DNA of 64,000 nucleotides from Pseudarthrobacter sp. NamE2. Lineage in GTDB: Bacteria; Actinomycetota; Actinomycetes; Actinomycetales; Micrococcaceae. Positions 19,762 through 29,407 of this stretch are shown piece by piece. Position 1 is the stretch's first letter; each line of letters starts with the position of its first letter. A program made the position numbers and the translations under genes. Below the pieces are notes generated by a model, which saw only the letters and a program-made list of their open reading frames with translations, made no database searches and was not told the DNA's origin. Location: the NCBI RefSeq assembly GCF_005796205.1, contig NZ_VAHN01000014.1, positions 1-64,000 of the forward strand, in the 5' to 3' direction.

Positions 19762-20661
19762 GTGAGCAGCGAACAGGGTTCAGCAACTCTGGAGGGCACG
19801 GCATTCGACCTGGACAACGCGGTGATGGGTCCCACGGGGCGCCCATTCCGCGAATTCCCGGAACCCGCGCCGCTGTCCTCCCACGGTCCGGCCCGCGTCA
19901 TCGCCATGGTGAACCAAAAGGGCGGCGTCGGGAAGACCACTTCCACCATCAACCTGGCTGCGGCGCTTGCTGAGTACGGCCGCCGCGTCCTCCTGGTCGA
20001 TTTCGATCCCCAGGGAGCCCTCTCCGCCGGCCTTGGCGTTAATCCGCACGAACTCGACCTCACGGTCTACAACGTGCTGATGGACCGTAAGGTGGACATT
20101 CGCGAGGCCATCCACCAGACCGGCGTGGAGAACGTGGACCTGCTTCCGGCCAACATCGACCTCTCAGCCGCCGAGGTGCAGCTCGTCAACGAGGTTGCCC
20201 GGGAACAGGTGCTTGACCGCGCCCTGAAGAAGGTGGAAGACGACTACGACGTGGTCCTGATCGACTGCCAGCCGTCCCTTGGCCTCCTGACCGTCAACGC
20301 GCTTACCGCAGCGCACGGGGTCATCATTCCGCTGATCTGCGAGTTCTTCGCCCTGCGGGCCGTGGCGTTGCTGGTGGAGACCATCGACAAGGTCCAGGAC
20401 CGCCTTAACCCGCGACTGCAGGTGGACGGCGTCCTTGCCACCATGTACGACGCCCGCACCCTGCACAGCCGCGAGGTCATCGCCCGGCTGGTGGAGGCTT
20501 TCGGGGACAAGGTCTTCGAAACCGTCATCAAGCGGTCCATCAAGTTTGCCGACGCCACAGTTGCTGCCGAACCCATCACCACGTACGCCGGAAACCATGT
20601 GGGTGCCGACTCCTACCGCCGGCTCGCCAAAGAACTGATCTCCCGCGGCGGCGCGCCGTAG
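19762..20661 (+). CDS. ParA-family chromosome-partitioning ATPase
   Basis: 299 residues from GTG 19762 (GTG 19750 is an in-frame alternative, 303 residues; neither has a strong ribosome site). A variable N-terminal ~45 residues precedes the deviant Walker A KGGVGKTT, switch LLVDFDPQGALSAGLG, and Walker B VLIDCQPSLGLL. No ParB gene is adjacent. As in other actinobacteria (Rv1708-Rv1710) it heads a segregation operon with scpA and scpB, so it probably supports condensin loading or nucleoid organisation rather than being the origin-proximal ParA. Confidence 0.88.
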   Translation: MSSEQGSATLEGTAFDLDNAVMGPTGRPFREFPEPAPLSSHGPARVIAMVNQKGGVGKTTSTINLAAALAEYGRRVLLVDFDPQGALSAGLGVNPHELDLTVYNVLMDRKVDIREAIHQTGVENVDLLPANIDLSAAEVQLVNEVAREQVLDRALKKVEDDYDVVLIDCQPSLGLLTVNALTAAHGVIIPLICEFFALRAVALLVETIDKVQDRLNPRLQVDGVLATMYDARTLHSREVIARLVEAFGDKVFETVIKRSIKFADATVAAEPITTYAGNHVGADSYRRLAKELISRGGAP

Positions 20662-20669
20662 CTCCTGCC

Positions 20670-21482
20670 GTGGCCGATCCCAAGCCGGGCTTCGAGGTAC
20701 GGCTGGCCAACTTCACCGGTCCGTTCGACCTCCTGTTGGGGCTCATCGCAAAGCACAAGCTGGACATCACTGAGGTGGCGCTTGCCTCGGTCACCGACGA
20801 GTTCATCAAGTACATCCGCAAGCTGCAGGACATGGGCGGGGAATGGGCCCTCGACGAGGCGAGCGAGTTCCTGGTGATAGCGGCAACGCTCCTGGACCTC
20901 AAGGCTGCCCGGCTGCTCCCGGCCGGCGAGGTGGAAGACGACGAGGACATCGCACTGCTCGAAGCGCGGGACCTGTTGTTTGCGCGGCTGCTCCAGTACA
21001 AGGCGTTTAAGCAGGTGGCGGGCCTGCTGGGCGAAACCCTGCATCAGGAAGGCCGGCGCTTCCCCCGCCAGGTGGGGCTGGAGGCACACTTCGCAGCCAT
21101 GCTGCCCGAACTGGTATGGAAACACACTCCCGAACAGTTCGCCGCCCTGGCCGAAGCAGCCCTGCGCCCCAAAGCTCCCCGGCCGGTGCAGGTCGGAACC
21201 AGCCACCTGCACGGCAGCCCGGTCAGCGTGAAGGAGCAGGCGGGGCTCCTCGGGCTCCGGCTGCAGCAGGAATCACCACAGACTTTCCGCGCGCTGGTTG
21301 CCGACGCGGACTCCACCCTGGTCGTCGTGGCCAGGTTCCTGGCGCTGCTGGAGCTGTTCCGGGACAAAGCGGTGTCGTTTGACCAGTTGTCGCCGCTTGC
21401 CGACCTCGCCGTCCATTGGACCGGCGGGCTGGGGGACTGGTCGGCGGAAAACCTGAGCGAGGAATACGAGGAGCAGCCGTGA
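20670..21482 (+). CDS. scpA: Segregation and condensation protein A
   Basis: 270 residues; kleisin subunit that bridges the SMC heads together with ScpB. The N-terminal kleisin motif FTGPFDLLLGLIAKHKLDI is diagnostic, followed by LVIAATLLDLKAARLLP. The C-terminal winged helix ends with DLAVHWTG. Start GTG 20670 lies 8 bases after the parA stop with no clear ribosome site. Its last codons overlap scpB by four bases (GTGA). Confidence 0.94.
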   Translation: MADPKPGFEVRLANFTGPFDLLLGLIAKHKLDITEVALASVTDEFIKYIRKLQDMGGEWALDEASEFLVIAATLLDLKAARLLPAGEVEDDEDIALLEARDLLFARLLQYKAFKQVAGLLGETLHQEGRRFPRQVGLEAHFAAMLPELVWKHTPEQFAALAEAALRPKAPRPVQVGTSHLHGSPVSVKEQAGLLGLRLQQESPQTFRALVADADSTLVVVARFLALLELFRDKAVSFDQLSPLADLAVHWTGGLGDWSAENLSEEYEEQP

Positions 21483-22138
21483 ACGGACAACTGCCGGAAA
21501 GCACATTGCCGGGACGGAATGTCCATGACCTGCCCGGCGGGGCGAAAGCCGCCCTTGAAGCGGTCCTGATGGTCCTCGACCAGCCCGCCACGGAGGACGA
21601 ACTGGCTGCCGGCCTTGAGCTTCCCGTCGACGCCATCAGGGCCATACTGGCTGAGCTTGAGCGCGAGTATAACGGCTATACTGTTAACGCCCCGGACAAG
21701 GAAGAGGTCAGCACCGCTGGTTTCGGTTCCAGCCCCCGGGGCTTTGAATTGCGGAACATCGCCGGTGGGTGGCGCATCTATTCGCGGGCAGAATTTGCCG
21801 ACATTGTCGGCAAGTACGTGCTCGACGGACAGACAGCCAGGCTCACTCAGGCGGCATTGGAAACCCTCGCGGTCATCGCGTACCGCCAGCCGGTTTCCCG
21901 GGCACGGGTGTCCGCGATTCGCGGCGTCAATGTTGACTCTGTCGTACGGACACTTGCGCAGCGCGGGCTGATCGAGGATGCGGGCACGGATCCTGAGTCC
22001 GGGGCCATTCTTTACCGGACAACGTCATACTTTCTGGAACGGATGGGTATCGGCTCAGTAGCGGACCTGCCGCAGTTGTCCCCGCACCTTCCGGGACTGG
22101 AAGGCATCGCGGAGTTCTACGACGCCGACAGGATGTAG
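21479..22138 (+). CDS. scpB: Segregation and condensation protein B
   Basis: 219 residues, tandem winged-helix protein that dimerises and binds the ScpA kleisin. Recognisable segments are AALEAVLMVLDQPATEDELA, QAALETLAVIAYRQPVSRARVSAIRGVNVDSVVRTL (ends given for position) and LYRTTSYFLERMGI. GTG 21479 overlaps the scpA stop; an upstream in-frame ATG at 21416 lies inside scpA and is less likely. Stop at 22136-22138 forms part of a palindrome. Confidence 0.94.
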   Translation: MNGQLPESTLPGRNVHDLPGGAKAALEAVLMVLDQPATEDELAAGLELPVDAIRAILAELEREYNGYTVNAPDKEEVSTAGFGSSPRGFELRNIAGGWRIYSRAEFADIVGKYVLDGQTARLTQAALETLAVIAYRQPVSRARVSAIRGVNVDSVVRTLAQRGLIEDAGTDPESGAILYRTTSYFLERMGIGSVADLPQLSPHLPGLEGIAEFYDADRM

Positions 22139-22151
22139 GCCGGTACCGGCC
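22138..22151. repeat. Short perfect palindrome after scpB
   Basis: GGCCGGTACCGGCC, 14 bases, directly at the scpB stop codon and followed by an AT-rich patch (AATAATTTATC). It may act as a weak hairpin separating scpB from rluB; no T-run follows. Confidence 0.4.
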
Positions 22152-22245
22152 TGCAGCGGAATAATTTATCAGGGCAGAGTAAATCTGCGTGGCTGGCTAG
22201 GGTTGTCCTTGGACACTTGCCGGCCAAAACCACGAAGGACGGGTC

Positions 22246-23433
22246 ATGACACAGGCGGGACGCCAGGGTTCACCACGTAAAGGGTCGGGTAACAACGGAT
22301 CGGGGCGCAGCTCCGCGGGAGGAAACTTCAGCGGCGGCTCCCGCGGCGGTGCGCCACGGCGCGGAGCAGGCTTCGGCAGCGACCGGCCGCACCGGGCGCC
22401 GAAGCCGCGCGAGGAACGCTTCATCGACCCCGACATCGCAGCCGCCCAGCCCGGCCGGGGGACGCCGGACAAGGCCGCCAAACCGTCGTCGCGCAAGCCT
22501 TCGGCCCGCAAGCCCGGGGCGAAGAAAGCGCCGGGAACCCCCGGTGCCCCCAAAGCCAAGGCGCGCAGCGGCGCCCCGGGTGCGGCGGCATCACGCGCTT
22601 TCGGCGGCGAACGCTTCGGCCAGAACCTCGGACCCGTCCGCAAGCCTTCCCGGAACCGGGGACCCCGGCGTGAGGTGCCCCAGTCGGAACTCCACGACGC
22701 CGACGGCGTGCGCCTCCAGAAGGTGATGGCAGCCGCGGGTGTGGCCTCCCGCCGGGTCTGCGAAGAGATGATCACCGAAGGGCGGGTGGAGGTGGATGGC
22801 CAGGTGGTCACCGAACTCGGCGTCCGCGTGGATCCCAAGACCGCCGTCATCCATGTGGACGGCCTGCGCATCCAGCTGGACGAAAACCTGGTGTACATGG
22901 TGTTCAACAAGCCCAAGGGTGTTGTGTCCACGATGGAGGACCCCGAGGGCCGTCCCTGCATCAGCGATTTCCTCAAGAACACCAAGAACAAGGGCGAGCG
23001 GCTCTTCCACGTTGGCCGCCTGGACGTCGCCACCGAGGGACTGTTGCTGCTGACCAACGACGGCGAACTTGCCAACCGCCTCACGCACCCTTCCTACGAG
23101 GTCCCCAAGACCTACCTCGTCCAGGTGCGCGGACCCTTCCCGCAGGGCGTCGGGGCGCAGCTGAAAGCGGGCGTCGAGCTGGAGGACGGACTTGCCTCGG
23201 TTGACTCTTTCCGGCTGGTGGATTCCACGCCCGGCCACGTGCTCATCGAAGTGGTGCTGCACTCCGGCAAGAACCGGATCGTCCGCCGCATGTTCGATGC
23301 CGTCGGCTTCCCGGTACAGCGCCTGGTCCGGGTCAAAATCGGGCCCATTGGTCTCGGCGACCAGCGCCAGGGCAGCATCCGCAACCTGGGCAAGCAGGAA
23401 ATCGGCCATTTGCTGGCGTCCGTAGGGCTCTAA
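22246..23433 (+). CDS. rluB: rRNA pseudouridine synthase, RluB/RsuA family, with long basic N-terminal extension
   Basis: 395 residues. The catalytic core (about 150-395) has an S4 domain (VRLQKVMAAAGVASRRVCEEMI) and the RsuA-type active site GRLDVATEGLLLLTNDG with catalytic D260; it isomerises a uridine in 23S rRNA (RluB) or 16S rRNA. Residues 1-145 are Gly/Ser/Arg/Lys/Pro/Ala-rich without a fold, a frequent but variable actinobacterial addition probably for RNA contact. Located after scpB as in mycobacteria (Rv1711). The stop is 3 bases before tyrA. Confidence 0.92.
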   Translation: MTQAGRQGSPRKGSGNNGSGRSSAGGNFSGGSRGGAPRRGAGFGSDRPHRAPKPREERFIDPDIAAAQPGRGTPDKAAKPSSRKPSARKPGAKKAPGTPGAPKAKARSGAPGAAASRAFGGERFGQNLGPVRKPSRNRGPRREVPQSELHDADGVRLQKVMAAAGVASRRVCEEMITEGRVEVDGQVVTELGVRVDPKTAVIHVDGLRIQLDENLVYMVFNKPKGVVSTMEDPEGRPCISDFLKNTKNKGERLFHVGRLDVATEGLLLLTNDGELANRLTHPSYEVPKTYLVQVRGPFPQGVGAQLKAGVELEDGLASVDSFRLVDSTPGHVLIEVVLHSGKNRIVRRMFDAVGFPVQRLVRVKIGPIGLGDQRQGSIRNLGKQEIGHLLASVGL

Positions 23434-23436
23434 AGG

Positions 23437-24549
23437 ATGTCAGCTTTCAAGAGCCAGGGCCGCGGGCACCTCGACGGTCCGGTGGTGGTGCTCGGCACGG
23501 GGCTGCTCGGAACGAGCATCGGGCTCGGGCTGCGGGGTCGCGGGGTAGCGGTGTTCCTCTCCGACCCTTCGCCCACTAACCAGGCAGTCGCCGTGGATAT
23601 CGGTGCCGGCCGGCCCCTCGCCGAGCTTGGCGGCCGTCCGCCGCAGCTGGTGGTGGTGGCCGCCCCGCCTGATGTGACCTCCGACGTCGTGCGGCAGGCC
23701 CTTGCTGACTACCCGGAGTCCGTGGTGGTGGACATCGCAAGCGTCAAGGCCGACATCCTGGCCCGGTTGCGGAACAGCGGCGTGGACCTGTCCCGCTATG
23801 TCGGCACCCACCCGATGGCAGGCCGGGAAAAGTCCGGGCCCGTCGCCGCCCGGGGAGAACTTTTCACCTCCATGCCGTGGGTGGTCTGCCCGTCGGAGGA
23901 AACGTCGGGCGCTGCCCTGCAGACGGCCCGCTCGCTGGCAACTGACCTCGGGGCGGTGGTCTCACAGTTCACCGCCGACGAACATGACGAGGCCGTGGCG
24001 CTCGTCTCCCACCTGCCGCAGATCATGTCGTCGCTGCTGGCAAGCAGGTTGCAGGGCACGCCGCTGCATGCCTTGTCCCTTGCCGGCAATGGCCTGCGGG
24101 ACGTAACCCGGATCGCCGCCAGCGATCCCACGCTGTGGGTCCAGATCCTCTGCGGCAACGCCGCCAAGGTGGTGGAGATCCTCTACGGGGTGCGGGAGGA
24201 CCTGAACCGGCTCATCCGCACGTTGGAACAGCCCACCGCCCCGGGCGCCCGGCTGGACCTTGCCCAGCTGATGAGCGAGGGCAACGCAGGCCAGGCGCGG
24301 ATCCCGGGCAAGCACGGCGGACCGCCGCAGGCGTATGCCTGGCTGACGGTATTGGTGGATGACAAGCCGGGCCAGATCGCGCGGCTGCTCACCGAAATCG
24401 GTGAAATCGGCGTTAACGTTGAAGATCTGCGGCTGGACCATTCCTCCGGTCAGAACGTGGGCATGGTGGAATTGTCAGTGTTGCCGAACAAGCACGACCA
24501 CCTGATCGAAGCATTAAACGACCGCGGATGGCGGGTACTGCAGTCATGA
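23437..24549 (+). CDS. tyrA: Prephenate dehydrogenase
   Basis: 370 residues; NAD-dependent oxidative decarboxylation of prephenate (or arogenate oxidation) in tyrosine synthesis. The Rossmann motif is VLGTGLLGTSIGLGL at about 17-31. The catalytic stretch GTHPMAGREKSGP carries the conserved His, and SHLPQIMSSLL follows. A C-terminal ACT domain begins near residue 300 (AWLTVLVDDKPGQIARLLTEIGEIG) and suggests feedback control by an aromatic amino acid. It overlaps cmk by four bases (ATGA). Confidence 0.93.
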   Translation: MSAFKSQGRGHLDGPVVVLGTGLLGTSIGLGLRGRGVAVFLSDPSPTNQAVAVDIGAGRPLAELGGRPPQLVVVAAPPDVTSDVVRQALADYPESVVVDIASVKADILARLRNSGVDLSRYVGTHPMAGREKSGPVAARGELFTSMPWVVCPSEETSGAALQTARSLATDLGAVVSQFTADEHDEAVALVSHLPQIMSSLLASRLQGTPLHALSLAGNGLRDVTRIAASDPTLWVQILCGNAAKVVEILYGVREDLNRLIRTLEQPTAPGARLDLAQLMSEGNAGQARIPGKHGGPPQAYAWLTVLVDDKPGQIARLLTEIGEIGVNVEDLRLDHSSGQNVGMVELSVLPNKHDHLIEALNDRGWRVLQS

Positions 24550-25259
24550 CACAGGAACTTCTTCAGACCATGCCGGCTCTGCGCCTCGGAAGGCCGCTGG
24601 TGGTGGCCATCGACGGCCCGTCCGGTTCCGGCAAGTCCAGCGTCAGCAAGGAAGTCGCCCGCAGGCTGCGGCTGGCCTACCTTGATACCGGTGCCATGTA
24701 CCGGGCACTGACCTGGTACTGCGTCACCAACGGCATCGACCTGGACGACGCCGCCTCAGTGGAACAGGCGTCGAGGGACTTCGTGCTGGAACTAAGCACC
24801 AGCCCGCAGCAGGAATACGTCCGGGTTGGCGGTGTGGACGTCACCGACGCCATCCGCGAACCTGCAATCTCATCGGCTGTCAGCGCCGTGGCCACCACCC
24901 TCGGTGCCCGGACCGAACTCATCCGGCGGCAGCGGGAACTTATCGACAAGCACCACCGCCGCATGGTGGTGGAAGGCAGGGACATCACCACCGTCGTCGC
25001 GCCAGGAGCGGAAGTCAGGATGCTGCTGACGGCAAGCGAGGAAGCCCGCCTCCGCCGCCGCGGTATCCAGTTGGGCGGCACCCAGAATGCGGAGCAGCTG
25101 GCAGCGCAGGTGACCCACCGGGACGCCAAGGACTCGACGGTTGTGAACTTCACGCAGGCCGCAGACGGGGTGGTCACGCTGGATTCCTCCGACCTCGACT
25201 TTGAACAGACCGTCGACGCTGCCCTGGTCATCGTCACCAAGGTCCTCAACCGTGACTGA
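24546..25259 (+). CDS. cmk: Cytidylate kinase
   Basis: 237 residues; phosphorylates CMP and dCMP. P-loop DGPSGSGKSS lies at about 27-36, then LAYLDTGAMYRALTWY and the nucleotide-binding VVEGRDITTVVAPGA. ATG 24546 shares ATGA with the tyrA stop; the slightly longer frame from 24528 is within tyrA. The downstream acyltransferase start overlaps its end by eight bases. This is the usual actinobacterial position before der. Confidence 0.95.
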   Translation: MTQELLQTMPALRLGRPLVVAIDGPSGSGKSSVSKEVARRLRLAYLDTGAMYRALTWYCVTNGIDLDDAASVEQASRDFVLELSTSPQQEYVRVGGVDVTDAIREPAISSAVSAVATTLGARTELIRRQRELIDKHHRRMVVEGRDITTVVAPGAEVRMLLTASEEARLRRRGIQLGGTQNAEQLAAQVTHRDAKDSTVVNFTQAADGVVTLDSSDLDFEQTVDAALVIVTKVLNRD

Positions 25260-25971
25260 CGGCCGGCCGGCCGTTCCCTCCAGCTGGACCATGTCCTGGA
25301 GCAGGCCGGTAGGGTGGATCCTCGACCATCTGATCTACCGGACAACCGTCGCCGGAAAGGCCAACGTCCCCACCGGCGGACCGGTGATCTTCGCCGCCAA
25401 CCACATCAGCTTCCTCGACGGCCCGGTGATGTTCGGCGCTTCGCCCCGGCCCATGCACATCCTGGTCAAGCAGGAGATGTTCAAAGGCTTCCTGGGACAG
25501 GTGCTGACCGCATCCGGGCAGCTGCCGGTTGACCGGCGCGGTGACAGGGCTGCACTGCAGCGCAGCAAGGACCTGCTGGACGCCGGACGGTGCGTGGGGA
25601 TCCTGCCCGAGGGAACCCGGGGGAGCGGCGATGCCTCTGACATTAACGGCGGGGTGGCATGGCTTGCCCTGAACTCCGGGGCGCCCGTTGTGCCGGTGGC
25701 CATCCTGGGCACGCGGATCGGGGATGAGCACCTTGACTTGGTGCCGCGGCCCGGCCGGCGGTTCCACGTCAGCTTCGGGACGGCGCTCACCCTGGCCCGC
25801 CGGGCGGGGGAAAGCGGCCGTGCTTCAATGGACAGGGCAGCGGACGAGATCCGGTCAGCCCTCGCGGGGCACGTCCGGGATGCCGTGCAGCTGAGCGGGC
25901 AGCCCCTGCCCTTCGCCGGGACCTCCAAAGAATTAACAGCAGTAGCCGGGACGCCGGCAGACCACCACTAA
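25252..25971 (+). CDS. 1-acyl-glycerol-3-phosphate acyltransferase (PlsC family)
   Basis: 239 residues; transfers an acyl chain to lysophosphatidate at the inner membrane. Acyltransferase motifs are NHISFLDGP (H-x4-D catalytic pair), the [10 protein letters not shown] segment, and [12 protein letters not shown] 25252 is chosen; it overlaps the cmk stop by eight bases. A second PlsC homologue occurs at 41966-42781. It is co-oriented with der, a frequent actinobacterial arrangement. Confidence 0.9.
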   Translation: MTDGRPAVPSSWTMSWSRPVGWILDHLIYRTTVAGKANVPTGGPVIFAANHISFLDGPVMFGASPRPMHILVKQEMFKGFLGQVLTASGQLPVDRRGDRAALQRSKDLLDAGRCVGILPEGTRGSGDASDINGGVAWLALNSGAPVVPVAILGTRIGDEHLDLVPRPGRRFHVSFGTALTLARRAGESGRASMDRAADEIRSALAGHVRDAVQLSGQPLPFAGTSKELTAVAGTPADHH

Positions 25972-25981
25972 GGACAGTGCA

Positions 25982-27532
25982 ATGAGCGACACCACGCAGA
26001 CTTCCGGCCACTCCGGCCCCGGCGACGATGAATACACGCCCGCAGGCGACGACCAGGTGGCGGAACGGCTGGCTGCCCTTGACGACGACGAGGCGGAGCT
26101 CCGTGCCGCGTCCCTGCGCGCCGGCCTGGAGGACTACGACCTGGACGAGGAGGACGCCGCCCTCCTGAGCGGGGAGTACGGCGACGAGGACCTGGAGGGT
26201 CCGGTCAGACTGGACCCTGTCCTGGCCATCATCGGACGGCCCAACGTGGGTAAGTCCACCCTCGTGAACCGCATCCTGGGCCGGCGCGAAGCCGTGGTCG
26301 AAGACACCCCCGGCGTTACCCGGGACCGCGTGATGTATCCGGCCAGCTGGAACGGCCGCAACTTCACCCTTGTGGACACCGGCGGCTGGGAGCACGACGC
26401 CCGGGGCATCCACGCCCGCGTGGCGGAGCAGGCCGAGATGGCCGTGGAACTCGCTGACGCCGTCCTGTTCGTCGTCGATTCAGCCGTCGGAGCTACCGCT
26501 ACGGACGAGGCCGTGATGAAGATGCTGCGGCGCAGCAAGAAGCCGGTCATCCTGGTGGCCAACAAGGTGGACGACTTCGCGCAGGAAGCAGACTCCGCGG
26601 TGCTGTGGGGCCTTGGTTTCGGCGAACCGTACCCGGTCTCGGCCCTGCACGGCCGCGGCGTGGCGGACCTGCTCGACCATGTCATGGACGTGCTGCCCGA
26701 GTTCTCCACCATCGAGGGACTTGAGCGTTCGGGCGGACCGCGCCGCATCGCCCTGATCGGCCGGCCCAACGTGGGCAAGTCCTCGCTGCTGAACAAACTG
26801 GCCGGATCCGAACGCGTGGTGGTGGACAACACGGCCGGGACCACACGTGACCCCGTCGATGAGTTCATCGAACTGGGCGGCCGCACCTGGCGTTTCGTGG
26901 ACACGGCCGGCATCCGCCGCCGCCAGCACATGGCCCAGGGCGCGGATTATTATGCCTCGCTGCGAACGCAGGCCGCGCTCGAAAAGGCGGAGGTCGCCGT
27001 CGTGCTCCTCGCCGTGGACGAGGTCCTGAGCGAGCAGGACGTCCGGATCCTGCAGCTGGCCATCGAGTCCGGTCGTGCGCTGGTCCTGGCGTTCAACAAG
27101 TGGGACCTCCTCGACGACGAACGACGCCGCTACCTGGAGCGCGAAATCGAACAGGACCTGGCACACGTGGACTGGGCGCCGCGCGTCAACATCTCGGCCA
27201 AGACCGGCTGGCACAAGGACCGCCTGGTGCCGGCGCTGGACCGCGCGCTCGAAAACTGGGACAAGCGCATCCCCACCGGCCGCCTCAATGCCTTCCTGGG
27301 GGAGCTGGTGGCCGCACACCCGCATCCGGTCCGCGGCGGCAAGCAGCCCCGGATCCTGTTCGGTACCCAGGCGTCCAGCCGGCCGCCGAAATTCGTGCTC
27401 TTCACCACGGGTTTCCTGGACCCGGGCTACCGCCGCTTCATCACCCGCCGGCTGCGCGAAACCTTCGGCTTCGAGGGCACCCCCATCGAGGTCAGCATGC
27501 GGGTGCGAGAAAAGCGGAGCCGGAAGCGCTGA
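25982..27532 (+). CDS. der: Ribosome-assembly GTPase Der
   Basis: 516 residues; essential double GTPase for 50S maturation. Two TrmE-like G domains begin at G85 and G260, both with GRPNVGKS P-loops, DTGG/DTAG G3 motifs and NKVD/NKWD G4 motifs. A C-terminal KH-like domain covers about 430-516 and ends in basic [10 protein letters not shown]. Residues 1-75 are a very acidic Asp/Glu-rich extension typical of actinobacterial Der and absent from E. coli. Confidence 0.96.
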   Translation: MSDTTQTSGHSGPGDDEYTPAGDDQVAERLAALDDDEAELRAASLRAGLEDYDLDEEDAALLSGEYGDEDLEGPVRLDPVLAIIGRPNVGKSTLVNRILGRREAVVEDTPGVTRDRVMYPASWNGRNFTLVDTGGWEHDARGIHARVAEQAEMAVELADAVLFVVDSAVGATATDEAVMKMLRRSKKPVILVANKVDDFAQEADSAVLWGLGFGEPYPVSALHGRGVADLLDHVMDVLPEFSTIEGLERSGGPRRIALIGRPNVGKSSLLNKLAGSERVVVDNTAGTTRDPVDEFIELGGRTWRFVDTAGIRRRQHMAQGADYYASLRTQAALEKAEVAVVLLAVDEVLSEQDVRILQLAIESGRALVLAFNKWDLLDDERRRYLEREIEQDLAHVDWAPRVNISAKTGWHKDRLVPALDRALENWDKRIPTGRLNAFLGELVAAHPHPVRGGKQPRILFGTQASSRPPKFVLFTTGFLDPGYRRFITRRLRETFGFEGTPIEVSMRVREKRSRKR

Positions 27533-27689
27533 TCAGCGTGATCCGCAACACGCAGGGCTTCGAAATCCGGAAAGTGTCACGTGCACCCTCCGGCATCGTG
27601 TAAGCTCTTCTAGGTGGTTCGGCCGGACTGCTGATGGAAATCCCCGGAGGAATCCCGGGATGGAGTTCAGCGGAGAACGGTGGAACCAG

Positions 27690-27766
<77 letters not shown>

Positions 27767-27768
27767 CA

Positions 27769-27812
27769 AAGGCGGAAGCGCCGGAGACAACTCCGGTGCT
27801 TCCGCTTTTTTG
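27769..27812 (+). terminator. Rho-independent terminator after tRNA-Pro
   Basis: The stem GCGGAAGCGCCGGAG / CTCCGGTGCTTCCGC, with loop ACAA and one mismatch, is followed by TTTTTT, starting just after the CCA end. Confidence 0.9.
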
Positions 27813-27831
27813 TTGCCTGCTGAGATGGGTC

Positions 27832-28701
27832 CTACTTCAGGAATTTGGACGTGCGGCGGTCCGCGAGGATCTTCCCCTTGGTCTGGCAGGTGGGACAGTA
27901 CTGGAGTGCCGTGTCCGCAAACGAAACTTCCCGCACGGTGTCCCCGCACACGGGGCAGGCTTCGCCGGTCCGTGCGTGAACCCTCATGTGGCTGCGCTTG
28001 ACGTCCTTCAGGTCTTTCGGCGGCTTGCCGCTGGCTTCTGCCATTGCCGTGCCCAGGACGTCATGGATAGCGTCGTAGAGGACCTGTACGGCGGCCCGGT
28101 CCAGCGATTTCGCCGTTGCGAAGGGAGAAATCCTGGCCGCATGCAGGATCTCGTCGCTGTACGCGTTGCCGATGCCCGCGATGACGCTCTGGCTGCGCAG
28201 GAGGCCCTTTATCTGCTGCGAACTGCCGGCCAGGATCTCCGCCAGCATGTCGGCGTCGAACTTTTCGGTGAAGGGGTCCGGGCCCAGCGTGGCGATGCCA
28301 GGCACTTCCCGGGGGTCGCGCACCACGTACACCGCAAGGCTCTTCTTGCTGCCGGCTTCGGTGAGGTCGAACCCGCGGGGCCCGTCCGGCCCGGTGAAGG
28401 CGCAGCGGACGGCGATCAGGCCCTTGCCCATCCGCAACGCTCCGTCAGGCGGGTGGTCCGTAAAGCGCAGCCAACCGGCCCGGGCCAGGTGGAAGACGAG
28501 GGAGGCACCGTCCGTGTCGATGCTGATGAATTTTCCAAAGCGCCGGACGCCGCCTACCGTCCGGCCTTCGAGCGCCGTGTAGGGCGGATCGGCTGTCTTC
28601 AGTACCGCGAAGGACACGATCTGCAGTTTGGCCAGCACCGTTCCCCGCAGCTGTCCGTCGAGAAACTGGACCAAACCGGCCACCTCGGGCATTTCCGGCA
28701 T
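27832..28701 (-). CDS. Fpg/Nei-family DNA glycosylase/AP lyase
   Basis: 289 residues; excises oxidised bases by base-excision repair with beta/delta-elimination. Mature N-terminus P2-E3 (MPEMPEVAG) supplies the catalytic Pro and Glu. The H2TH region contains GIGNAYSDEILHAARISPF. The C-terminal zinc finger is C249-x2-C252 and C269-x2-C272. Divergences from classical MutM in the N-terminal domain leave Fpg versus Nei open. It is convergent with the tRNA-Pro gene; its own promoter lies divergent from gcvH. Confidence 0.9.
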   Translation of the reverse strand: MPEMPEVAGLVQFLDGQLRGTVLAKLQIVSFAVLKTADPPYTALEGRTVGGVRRFGKFISIDTDGASLVFHLARAGWLRFTDHPPDGALRMGKGLIAVRCAFTGPDGPRGFDLTEAGSKKSLAVYVVRDPREVPGIATLGPDPFTEKFDADMLAEILAGSSQQIKGLLRSQSVIAGIGNAYSDEILHAARISPFATAKSLDRAAVQVLYDAIHDVLGTAMAEASGKPPKDLKDVKRSHMRVHARTGEACPVCGDTVREVSFADTALQYCPTCQTKGKILADRRTSKFLK

Positions 28702-28775
28702 GGCTACCTGCCCGCTTCCGGACGGGCTGCATCAGTGCGCGCGCTCATGCGTCCCATCTTGTCAGAAACCCCCGG

Positions 28776-28803
28776 TGGACGCCCCGGCAGATGTGCCTAT
28801 ACT
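28776..28803 (+). promoter_or_regulatory. Probable promoter of the gcvH operon
   Basis: -10 TATACT at 28798-28803 and -35 TGGACG at 28776-28781 (4 of 6 match to TTGACA) with a 16-base spacer. They predict a leader of about 55 bases before the gcvH ATG at 28865. Confidence 0.45.
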
Positions 28804-28864
28804 TTCAGCGGCGGTCTGTTTCCGGGCCCCGTGTACCTGGTGTTTGACCCGATGAAAGGCCCCC

Positions 28865-29251
28865 ATGAGCAACATTCCCGAAGACCTGTCCTACACCGCC
28901 GAACACGAGTGGGTCTCCGCTCCCAATGCCGACGGTGTGGTCCGTGTGGGCATTACCGACTTTGCGCAGGATGCCCTCGGAGATGTTGTCTACGCGCAGA
29001 TGCCCGAGGTCGGCACCAGGATTACGGCAAACGAAGTTGTGGGCGAGGTGGAGTCCACCAAGAGCGTCAGCGACATCTACGCGCCGGTGAGCGGCGAAGT
29101 GGTGGCCCGCAACGAGTCACTGGACACCGATTCGGCCCTGATCAACAGTGATCCCTACGGCGAAGGCTGGCTGATCGAGGTCAAACTGGCCGAGGCGGAC
29201 GCTGTTGACTCATTGCTCAGTGCATCGGAGTACGAACAGCAGGTAGGCTAA
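28865..29251 (+). CDS. gcvH: Glycine cleavage system H protein
   Basis: 128 residues, lipoyl-domain protein that shuttles the aminomethyl group between P, T and L proteins. The lipoylated lysine is K66 in GEVESTKSVSDIY; the N-terminus YTAEHEWV is diagnostic. No gcvT or gcvP is in the window. The gcvH-garA-MerR-DUF151-MerR order is conserved across actinobacteria (Rv1826-Rv1830), so placement reflects that module rather than a glycine-cleavage operon. Confidence 0.95.
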   Translation: MSNIPEDLSYTAEHEWVSAPNADGVVRVGITDFAQDALGDVVYAQMPEVGTRITANEVVGEVESTKSVSDIYAPVSGEVVARNESLDTDSALINSDPYGEGWLIEVKLAEADAVDSLLSASEYEQQVG

Positions 29252-29407
29252 AGCTAACCGGTATATCCGGTCCGGCTCCGCACCGGAGGCAAGGCGTCTT
29301 CGCACGTCAGCCGCCGGATAGGAGCCGGTGCCGGACCTGCTGGGCAGGGCCGGACGGCATACGTTGGCTGCAGGCCGGAGGGGCTGCAGCGGGAAGAGGA
29401 GGAATCC

